NCBI RefSeq assembly: GCF_015832195.1
Contig: NC_052018.1
Span: 63,797,666-63,861,665, forward strand
Direction of reading: 5' to 3'
Origin: Motacilla alba alba
Taxonomy: Eukaryota > Chordata > Aves > Passeriformes > Motacillidae
Length of the DNA stretch: 64,000 nt
Position numbers and translations under genes: made by a program. Under the pieces are notes generated by a model. The model saw nothing but the letters and a program-made list of their open reading frames with translations. It was not told the origin of the DNA and did not search any database. Every line of letters starts with the position of its first letter. Within the stretch, counting starts at the first letter, position 1. Below are positions 13,014 to 23,600 of the stretch, piece after piece.

Positions 13014-13017
13014 ATGA

Positions 13018-16000
13018 AGGGAAGTTTAAGTGAAGAAAGATTTCCAGTTTTGCATCTGATATTGCACAAATGTGATGTTTTTCAAGACACATCTTCTCTT
13101 GATTTATCAGACGTGACTACAAAAGTCAGAAGAAACACAAGCATACTGCTCTGCAAGAATTAATAAATCTTTCCCGTTCTTGAATAAACTGAAGTTTATC
13201 TTAAAAGAAAACAAAGTTAAAAGCCAGCAAAACCCTCTGGCTTCTCAAGCATAAGTACACACTGTACCTTGGGTTTTCTTGGAGGGATGGTTCACGTGAA
13301 TAGCAACTTTATTGCTCCCATTCCTACAGGAATAGTTCCAGTGTTAGCCAAGCAATTGCTAGCATTTGGTAACATCACACATGAAGATGGCCATTTCGCA
13401 ACCTTGGAAAAGGGCTTATGAGCAAAATCAAAATCAATAAGGAGATCAAGGATGACACAGTTCTTTATTTGATGATTTTTCTTACATTTTGGACATGCAA
13501 ATGAGAGGATAAGGCAAAAGAGGAAAAGTTGCATCAACAATTCCATAGAACTTAGTTGTCTGGAGACCCTCATTATTCTGTGGGTGTGATCTAAGTGAGC
13601 ATGAGGTCTTTAGAGAGCTTTGGGGTAAAATCCCTGCCACCTGGGATTCTGCCATTTCCTTTACTAGAAGCAGAATTTCACCCAGTGCAACTTCAGGACA
13701 ATAGAGAGATCTTGGCACAACCTACGTGTAGAAAACTTGAGTTGGCAGGCACATGTGCACCTTCACTACTGTATGGCAACTGCATGCACAGAAAGAGGAC
13801 TCTTTACTACCCTTTTATTTCTAAGATTTTAGGTCATCTCAGGCTGATGGAGTCACACAAGTTGTCCCTTGCAAGAATGAGAAAGGGTTAGTCACACCTC
13901 TGCAGGCCGAGCTGCTGCCCTAGTATTTCCACAAGGCTTTTGAAGTAGGCTCCACAGCACATCAATTGCAGAGAGACAGCTTATTTCATCTGTGCCAGCC
14001 CCAGAGGAGTCTGTAATGTAAACTGAGTTCAGTTAAGGGCTACTAACAAGAGCCGGCCAGAAAAATTGCTTTCTTATAAATTCACATCATGGCAGCTTTT
14101 GAGCACACATGAGGAAATTGAAGTTAGATCTGGAAACATTGATGGAGCGGTTGTTGTGGGTTATACAAATTACATTCCATGCCTATCCTGTTTTATGGGT
14201 TGAGTGACTACCCTGTTTAGGTGATGTTAATTAGGTGGCTGTGATGCCTGAAGAGAGATTAAGTAGAATTGGGGCACTTGGACATGGAGGAAAGTGAGCA
14301 TAAGACACTGCTGAAGGACAACACCTGTGAATCACAAGGAATTGGATTTACAACAGATACTCAGTCTGCAGACTTGTTTTTTCTGATTTTTTTTTTTATC
14401 TGAGCAGTAAATAGGCTAGAAAAAACCAGCCATATAAAATGGATTAAGGAAAGCACCCTATCCCTATACACCTATCCCTAAGGGGACTGGGCCAGGCAGA
14501 GGGATACCCTTGGCACTGTGCTACCCACTCCCCTCCCCTCACCCCAAATGCACTCTTGGCTACCAGCCCGCAGATTCCCGATGGTGTATTTCAAAGTCTG
14601 TGAGAGCCCAGCCATACCTGTCTGGGCTGGAGCTGATCCCTGACCTTCTCTCAGTGCTATTTGGTATTCTCTGATAGCTAGGTGAATGATTGCCAGCACC
14701 AGTAAATCATTTACCCCATGTAAAGCACCGCCTGCTAGGGAGGCATATCCCTTGTTACACTGCAGAGAAAAAATATTTCTATAGGGCCACAAAGATTATG
14801 AAAATAATTTATTATTTGCATAATAAATAAATAAAGGTAAGGGGTAGTGGTGGTGAAAGAAGCTTATGATGCTTTTTAACATGGCCAAAGATAAAAGTGT
14901 GGAAAGTGTTCTTATTTTCATAACTACAGAACACATAGCTGTGTTCACAGCTGAAGATAATGTACATTTATCAGTGCAGCTTGATCCAGAATGCCCAGCT
15001 ACATTCAGGCTGGTTTGGTGTTTAGGAAAGCAAACCTCCTGTCTGTTTTGTTATGTATTAGGGCATATTTCCCTCATAATCACAGCACTACTTGTTTTTC
15101 ATGCGTGTATCATTGCAGCCCCCCAAAGCTGACTCCTACCATCTGGTCTCTGGAAGATGTGGGTTATACAGCCCAGAGGTGAGAAAAGCTGCATATGTTG
15201 CTGGAGCTGCCTGTTTTGCTGCAGGAGGCACTGGTTTGCTAGTTTGCTGGAGCTCCTTGCTAATAAATCCAAGCGTCATTGGGACTGAAGGCAGACAGCT
15301 TCACTGACTGTGTTATAGGCCCTCAGTCATACAGAATGGGATCTTTGGTGAATTATCTTTTAACTTCAGCTGGATTTCCTAGTTGATGAAAAGCCAAGGA
15401 TTTAAAAATAAAAGAGAAGATAGCATTTCCTTCTTCATGGGGTCACAGGGAGTAGGAGGATAGGCCATAGGCAACACAAGCCACCAATGCCAGAGGTGGG
15501 TTTGGAGGCTGCCCTCAGAGCTTCTCATCACACCATGTAGTGATGAGAATCATCACTAGCATCTGGGCACTGAAGCACTCCAGGTGTAGGACAGCCTTGG
15601 GAAACCAAGTAATGCAATTACTTAAAATTGGAGCCAACTCTATACTCCTGTCTGAACTGGAGGAACTTTCTTGCTTTTGACCTTGTAATGAAGACAGCAC
15701 TTTCCTGAGTGGTGCATTTCATCAATGGATGAAATTTATTCCCATTTCTCTTCCAACAGCACTCAATTTCTGAAGAAAATACTTTCTGCATCTCCTTCTG
15801 AGGTGACTTGAGTGCTGATAGTGAGACTGCTGGAAAATCACTGCTTGGCACTGCACAAATGAAGTTCGGCTGTAGTGACAAAGAGGGGATCATAGTGCCC
15901 AGTTCTGCCATTATTTCTCCAGCATGCACAGCCTGTGTGCTGATGACATAGGCTTGCAAGTAGTTCTGGCAAATTTTATTTACAGATCTACTTTATTATG

Positions 16001-17035
16001 AATTTAGAATGAAGTCTGAATAGTAGGGAATGAACATCAAAAGGATGTTGAGAGAGCTGGTGAAACTCCACATGATTTTTGCAACTTGCCTATAGTGATA
16101 TCATTTTATTGTTCTGGTTTTAGCATCTCAATCCATTACTGAATATTTGCCAGCAATCAGTTCTCAGATGAGGTTGACCGTCACTCCTCATGGGACACCT
16201 CCCATGAATATCTTTTGAGGAATTGGCATTGGGCACAGTTTGATTATACACGACATAGCTGTGACAAAATCCCATTTGATGCAGTTCAGTAAGAACTCAT
16301 ATGCTCCCATTCTCCATGAATGCCCATGTAATCCCCCTCACTCACTATTATTTTCAGTCCTTCAGATCTCAGAGATTTGTTTTCCTAATGTCTTCTTTGG
16401 TGAGGCGTAGAAGCAGCTCCAGGACTCAACCAAACATGAGTTGTGTGCCCAAAACACAAGCTCCTCTAGTCCTGTCATGGGCACGTGTCTGCTCAGACAA
16501 TGAGTTTGCTTTGATGCTGGGCAACAGAGTGACACGATGGAATATGTAGAGATCTTATTATGGATAAGTGCTTCTCCTATGACCAAAATTTTGGGTGTCC
16601 GCTCATGCCATGTGATGAGGAAGCATTCATTTTGGTCACCTGGCATCTTGGGGTGCATTTCCAGATGCGGAATGGGAAAGGATCAGGGCCCATGGGTCCT
16701 GAGTACCACTGCTGGGCTTTGTCCAGTGCCCAGAACAGCCTGCTTGGAAGCCACAGCACAAGTGCAACAAAGCGCTCATTAGATGGCCATTAGGAAACAC
16801 GCATTTGTTTAATACTGAGTGTGACATGAAACAAATGATGGGTTCCTTGTTAATAATGTCATATTCCCATCCTCAAATGATACCTTTCTTTAATGTGTCT
16901 CTTTTTTTGTCAACCACAAAGGCAACTTTTCGCAAGATTTTGGTACCTGAAGTGGCTAACACCATCTGTATTATCCGTGCTGGGCAATGCTGGTCGGTCT
17001 TTCCAGTGATCAGAGAGGAGGACGATGATCTCCAG
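13018..17035. other. non-coding upstream region of PERP copy 1
   Basis: No gene is supported. Two minus-strand segments with splice-like borders (14618-14759 and part of 15619-15990) are discussed as findings. The last 1 kb before the CpG island is ordinary AT-rich DNA. Confidence 0.55.
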
Positions 17036-17277
17036 CCCCCACGAGGAAGGCAGGGCTCGTGGAACCCCGAGAACCGCAAGGTTTTTCGCTGCGGCTGCGT
17101 TTTTTGCGGTGTCCGTGCCGGACAGACGGCGGAGCGGGCGCGGGCGGGCGGCGGACAGCGAGGGGAGAAGTGCGAGGGTGAGCCGGGCGGGCCGGGGCCG
17201 AGCGGAGCGGGCTGGGCCCCGCTCCCTCCGCGCTCTCCGCCGGCCCCACCGGTCGGGGCCGCCGGCGGCGGCAGGCT

Positions 17278-17355
17278 TAGTCAGAGGAATGTGGGTGGGA
17301 CTCCCTCCTCCCCGGCGCCTTAAAACCCCGCTCGGACCGGCACGCTCGCAGTCTC
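17278..17355 (+). promoter_or_regulatory. putative core promoter of PERP copy 1
   Basis: A TATA-like TTAAAA at 17320-17325 sits about 110 bp before the ATG and would place transcription start near 17350, giving a 5' UTR of about 80 nt. Just upstream is a cluster of candidate sites: an AP-1-like TTAGTCA (one mismatch), a TEAD-type GGAATG (17286-17291), a CACCC/KLF-type site in reverse (17291-17299), and an NF-kB-like GGGACTCCCT (17297-17306). These are sequence matches only; the start site is inferred. Confidence 0.5.
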
Positions 17356-17431
17356 CCGTCCCGGCGGAGTGTCCCCGCCGCACCACACCCGCGACGCCCG
17401 GGCTCGCTGGGCGCGCCGCCGGCCGGGCACG

Positions 17432-17642
17432 ATGGTGGTGTGCGGCCTCGCCTGCTGGAGGTGCAGGTGGCTCCTGCCCCTGCTGCTGGGGCTGGCCATC
17501 ATTATGGGCATCATCGCCCTGGCGGGCCGGGGCTGGCTGGAGTCCGAGTCGGAACCCTACGTGCAGCAAGCGTCGCTGTGGGAGAGCTGCACGCGGGGCG
17601 AGGAGGACCTCAACTGGAACTGCGAGTCCCTGATGGACTACG
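17432..17642 (+). CDS. PERP copy 1, exon 1 (coding part)
   Basis: Encodes residues 1-70 plus the first base of codon 71: the N-terminus, TM1 and most of the first extracellular loop with both conserved cysteines. It ends at TACG|GTGAGT, a near-ideal donor. Cysteines 4, 8 and 11 lie next to the membrane and could be palmitoylated (inference). Confidence 0.95.
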
Positions 17643-20600
17643 GTGAGTGAGGAGCCTGCCGGGGAATCCATCCGGGGCGCTAAGTGGGTGCCAAGGCTGT
17701 TGACCTCCCCTAACTCTGCTGCGGAGCAGCTGCTTTCTGGAATGGAATATCCATGCTGTTTCGGGGCTTAAACCAGCACCGAAACACAGGACTAGACTAT
17801 TCCAAGAGTGATCTTTTTTATTGTTTTATCAGTACAACACTGAGAAGCCGGGGTGCTGATATTTTGGCTTCTTCTGAAGTTATTTTACAACCAAAGTAAG
17901 ATAGCAACTGGCTCCAAGTCTCTTTGTGTTTGCTTCTCCTGAATTCTCATCGGGCTGCAGTGCCACAGCCTTACCTGGCTGCTCCTTCCCTGTGCCGCTG
18001 GCTTCCCTGGTCAGAGGGTGGGTGTGGATACTTCCATGCAGGGTGTCCTATGCAGAACCACGCCTGGACAGTAGTAAAATGGTATTTCCCCTACCCTTTG
18101 GGGGAAGAGAGCACCTTAATTTAACCCTCCTGGCCAAGGGAGTGCAGCTATTAAAATGCCTCCTGATCCACAGCTTAAAATGGTCTGATGTGGGTTTGCA
18201 GGCAGAAAAAAAAAATGCTCTTTCCTTTGTACCTCTCTGTTGCACTGGGGCCTAAATCAGGGATAAGCGTGCCTCTGTTTTAACTTGTTTAGCTGCTTCT
18301 GTATCTGGCATCACCACTGTAACATTCTTGCTGCACACTCTCAGTTTCTAGGTCTTTTGGGGGACTTTTTGTTTTATTGCTAGGACACGTGGGTCTGATT
18401 ACATCTGCTTTTCCCTCAAACAAAATATTTCTGGACAAATAAGCAGACCCGCCTTAAGATCTTGGATGAGGGTTCTTTAGGGACTGGGGGGCTGGGAGGG
18501 TGTGTTTCAGCTGGGAGAGCTGGGACTGTTTCCCTGCACGGATCCCTTGCTGCCTGAACACGGCAGACTCACTTCCAGAAGCTTTTCATTGCAACACTCA
18601 TGCACAAGCTAAACCCTGAATATACTGTAAGAGAAGTGGCTTCGTTTCTTAGCTGGGTGATGACTTCGGGCCATACTGCAGGTAGAAGAAATCTGGCTAG
18701 TGAGATGAAAATATCCATCTCCCCCATCAGACAGAGAAGAAAAGCTAGTGCAGAGTTGCTGAAATTTGCATTGCACAGGGAAAAGGTGCTAATACAGTAC
18801 AGCCACTGGAATTTGTTTTCTCCTGTAGTGACATGGCTTCACACGTCCCTGAGTGCTGATGGGTGTGTGCTTTGCGTCAGCCCTCAGCATTGTGGGACAA
18901 AAGCAATTTTCTGCATTTTTTTCCTAGTTAACAGGCTGACACAGAAGAACAGCATCCTTGACTTCACTTGTTTAAGCCTTGGCTTATTTAAATCCTTGGC
19001 TTATTTATATGAATTTGCCTGTTCTCAAATTTTCATAACATCAATGCCACTGTCTACTCAAATAGTATTTGCATCTAGAGACAGGATGTAACACATGAAT
19101 TCAGGTTTGATTTGTTTTGTTTTCTTTTCTTCTATGCTAATGCAATTACTGTCAAACTAGGTGAGGGCATTTACAAAGGAAAAAATGCCTAGCAGGCATT
19201 TATAGTACTGCTGCAGGAAAATAAAGGTTAACTCATTGAGATGCATAACTTGTGTTTTGCATACAATAATTGCTGTGCACTAACCATCCTGCACCTCTCC
19301 TGATGAAATGAAGACTTCAGAATGGATCTCCATTAACAGAATGTGCCATTAGACAAATTCTTAATTGAGCTGTGGCGTGTGTATGAGGAAGAGGAAGAAA
19401 AAAAGCAGGCGAGTCACTTATTTTAAATGAGGGGAAAGGGGCAGGAAAAGACAAACAAAGATTTGCAAATAGGAATGTCTCCTAAACTGCATAGCTCCTT
19501 AATGCACATTTGCAAATACCACATGAGAGGGAAAAAGTGAAAGGGAAAAAGAAGAGTAGGATGTCATGTGGTAGGGAGGCAGGGAAGGGATTTTGTTTAG
19601 AGTTCTGTGCTGGTTTGTGTCTGGGAAGTGCCCTGGCTGGCAGTGTCTATGTATTATCAAAATGTTGCAATGTAGAAATGCTGTAGTGCACTAGAATGTG
19701 ACTCAAGATGAGTAAGTCTAGACCATTGCAAGATTTAACTGTTGACTGTGTGTTTAAAACATATCAGCAAGCCATCAGCTATGACAAAGATTATTTGCAC
19801 CGTGTAACTTGGAAAGGATGATTGTCTTTATAGTGATGAGACTGTAAGTTTAGGAGCAATATTTATGGGTGGCTGCACCCTCCTGGTTCTGAATGACTGG
19901 TCCCAGAGACTTTGCTTTGAATTAACACTGTAAAAGATGGGTGTGTACATATGCAGTAAAGGTAACCTCATTAGGTTAACTCCTTCTTACCACTAAGAGC
20001 CAGTTGGTATTCATTTGGTGTGTACCAGCCAACAAAGAAAAAGGGAAGCATTTTTCTGGACCCTTAGTAAGTGCCAGAAAAAAAAAAAAAAAAAGAAAAG
20101 AAAAGGAGCCCAGCCTGTGTGAATCATGTTTCACTGGAGCTGTGCCACTGTACCTATGTCCCTAAAGGCATGGACTTTGATACCACAGATTATTGGTGAA
20201 ACTGAGTGCATGTGGAGACTTCACTGAGGGGCCAGGTAAATAAAGGAGGAATGCTAGGTGCGTACTTACCTTTTCAATACGCCTCTTTTCACGCACACTG
20301 CTGTCTGATTTACAAACACCAGGACGCATTCAAGACAAACTACACACATCGTGTGTCGTGTCAGGCAAGTGCACTTGGGAAATGCTGATGGAAAGGTGTA
20401 GCAGTTGGCGTCCCTGCCTACACCCAGAAAACACTTACTGCAACTTCCTGGTGAAAGATCCCAGTGAAATGTGAGGCTGGTGTCTCTGCCAGTGCACTTT
20501 GCTGGCTCCTGAGCAGGCACAGTTCTGCTACTAACAATCCAGGGACTAAAAGCTGGAAATGTGTAGGACTGTGCCTCTCCTCAGCTCTCAACTGAAGCCA

Positions 20601-23600
20601 AGTTTATACTAGAAGGCTTGTATTTAATATTTTGGTAGTTTAGCAATTGCTTTTCCTGCACTCCTAAAGCCAAAACAGATTGTGATTCCCAGTATTAATT
20701 TTCAACCTGTCCTCCCAGCAAACCTTGGATTCTGGGGTCCTCTATGCTCATGGTAGGTATGCACATAGCTTCCTCTCACCAGTCACACTACCATGGAAGT
20801 TTGCACATTACCTGAGCAAGAAAGTAGTGCTGACACTGCTCTTTGCTTGCAGTCTACTACTCCTTTATGATGTAAAAAAAGGCAGATATTTTTTGGGCAT
20901 TCTGTGTAATGGGCTCTTGAGGCCAAACAAGGATTGCTACTGCCATTTACATACACAAGAATATTACAGCTACATGGCAAAAACAAGCCCAGTCTCTGCA
21001 GGTGATGATAAAAACTTCCACTTATTCACGAGCTAACAAACTAACTTCTGCTTCTGGAAGTGAATGAACAAATATGAGAGTCTTTTTAGTTCAAATCCTG
21101 TAGCAGTTCATCTTCCTGCTAGACTATTTTCGTGGCCCTTTTATTGATTTCTAAAGAGAAATCTAGATTTAAATATGTTAGCCTGTAGAGATTCCACCTC
21201 CTCCCTGGTGAGGTTGAGGCATGGCCAAATGAAGTCAGGAAATATACTTAATGCTAAGGCACTGTTGCTTGCTTTCTTTTAATTTCATCATATTACTGGT
21301 GCTCATCATTAACATTTAGTAATCATGACCCCTCCTAGTTATTTGCATGATAACATTTGCAGCTGAGTTCCTTCCCATAGTAATCATTAATGTAATGTAA
21401 TGCTGTGTAATAAAACTCTTAATCCTTCCTAATAATTACAGACTTTCTGAACAGTTGTTTTTAAATGTTCTTTCAACACCACCTAATAGATAAATACTTT
21501 TCTGCTTATTAGATGCAAAGAACTTGACTATTCTTTGAAGCCAAGCTGACCTGGAAACACTAATACCCCAACTATTTCTCTGCTTTTCTGCTCTCCAATT
21601 CTTCTGCCTTTCTATTTATGCAGCTCCAAATCACTGTGGTGTTCTTGGTTGATTTCATAAACATGTATCATATTTATGTTTATTTTGCACAAGAAATACT
21701 CTTTCTGACAAATAAATGGGTCATTGAATTTTCTATTTTTGTAGAAAGGCTTAAATTCTGGCTAAATATCTTATGATTACAAGGTACTTTTGAACATAAA
21801 CCAGTAGAAACTGGGGCTTATCTGTCATTTCCTGGCTGTGAGTAGGTGTCTCCAGCTCTTATGGCAGCAAACATGAGAGGGTAAGCCTGCACCTTTCCCC
21901 TCCTGGCAGCTGGGAGCTGTAGGGGGAGGATCCTTCAGAAAGACAGGAGAGCTGGGAGCCTGTGGGGACTCAGTCAGCTCTCAGAAGACTTTAGGAGGAA
22001 AAGGAGCTGGGAAAGCCTGACTTGATAGGTGTGGGGATGAGGGAGATCCTTCATGGAGAAGCAGCAATTTCAGTTTTGGCTCTGCAGCAGCCCCTCTGGT
22101 GAAAACTCTCCCTGTCAGTGGGGGTGGCAACAGGTCATGTGGATAAGGAACATCCCAGGGCTGCACCCTGTGCTTGGGAAAGGTGCACCCTCCCACCCCA
22201 ATCTCTCCCATCAGTCACTTATTAAGAGACTTAAGATCCACAATGTAAGGGAAATCTCAAAAATTAACTGTAAGTCCTGATTCCCACAGGGGATCAAGGG
22301 GCTGGCTGATAGTACAGTGGCTGAGTACACTCATCCAGCCCAGAGCACACCCATCCAGTGCTGTGGGCAGCACCTATGACTCAGTTTTATCAGGTCTTGT
22401 CAGCATCAACCTGCTGCTAAGTGCTGTTGGAAAAGATAATCCAGCTGAAGAAAGAGCAGAAGGTCCTGGGTCACCAGCACTGAGCTCTGTCACACATAAG
22501 CACAACACTCACTGAGTTTCATGATGATGGCACCTACTGCTGTCTTGTTTCTGAAGATCTGAAACAAAGCTAAGCTTGATATTAATCTTCCTGACAAGAT
22601 ATCTCCTGCAGCTATATGTGTTGTCATTTTCTTATTGCCAGAGACGAGAAAATAAATCACTGTGAGCAGAGCCTGGGCTGACCTCTATCCAAAAGCTTAT
22701 TATGCTTGTAAAGACAGTACAGATTATATGAAAATGGCAGAGAGAGCAGTGTGGGCATTCTGCCTTGTACTCCTCCAGCTGTGTTTGTGTTGCACTAAAC
22801 CTCAGGGTGTCTAACGTGCAGGTGTATTTGAGTTTACAGCTTAAATTTTATCAAACAGATGCCAGATTTGTCATTCCTACATCTTGTCAGCATAAATAAT
22901 GCATCTGAAAGGGAATATGCTATGGTAACTTAGTGTTCCTTCTTGTCGAGCTTTTTTTTTCCTAATAGGGCATATATTGATAAAACCTTGCCTAAATCAT
23001 CTAGTCTGAGTGTAATAGTTACATATCCATTTATATTAGTTATCATTAAAGAAATCCTATTGTGAAGACAATATTCAATACCTGTGTTAGGTATGACAGA
23101 GAATACTTTGTATGATAAGATTGTATCAAACCACTGATGTAGCTCTACTCTCCAGACACTCATCAGTCTCCTCCCCACTTCTTCCCCTCAGGGAAGGGGT
23201 ATGAAGAAGAAGAAATTTGAGATGTTTTTACTGTCTTGAGTAGCTCCAGGAAGGGAAAGGGGAAAGAAAGACTTTTCCTTATCTTTTCTCTGTCAGTTTT
23301 ATTGTCTTCAGGTAGCAGTGGTGCTGGTTAGAAGTTTTGGCAGAGATTTAGTTGATGTATTTTACTGCTGTATTTTACTTTTCTGTTGGATTAGAGAATA
23401 AAGAAACCAGTTCAAACAGATCTAATTAAAATATCTGTAATACAAAGCTTTGCTTTCAGACAGCAAATAGTAGAGAAAGAATGGAGACTACATTGAAAGC
23501 AGGACATCTTCAAAGTCACTTCAACTGTGTTGGAATGGACAGCTATGATGAAAGAGATTTTTTTTTAATGTTCTGACCTAGATCTCACTGGCCTCTTTAT

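Larger units (their letters stand above)
17036..17700 (+). promoter_or_regulatory. CpG island of PERP copy 1
   Basis: Sharp switch from AT-rich flank to dense CG dinucleotides, including GC boxes around 17136-17153 ('gggcgcgggcgggcgg'). It spans the promoter, 5' UTR and exon 1. Long open frames on both strands here reflect GC content and are not genes. Confidence 0.85.

Noticed and set aside
12490..13069. Several 99-155 codon repetitive open frames on both strands
   Set aside because: Produced by the 46-bp minisatellite, which opens all frames. The peptides are just shifted translations of the repeat.
17025..17633. 202-codon plus-strand open frame
   Set aside because: Out-of-frame shadow of PERP copy 1 exon 1 and its CpG-rich 5' UTR.
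16910..17671. 253-codon minus-strand open frame
   Set aside because: Lies across the CpG island antisense to PERP exon 1. Stop codons are rare there because of GC content, and the composition is low-complexity Ala/Arg/Pro/Gly.
18600..19091. 163-codon plus-strand open frame in PERP copy 1 intron 1
   Set aside because: No recognisable motif or expression context; within chance expectation for this AT-rich window.
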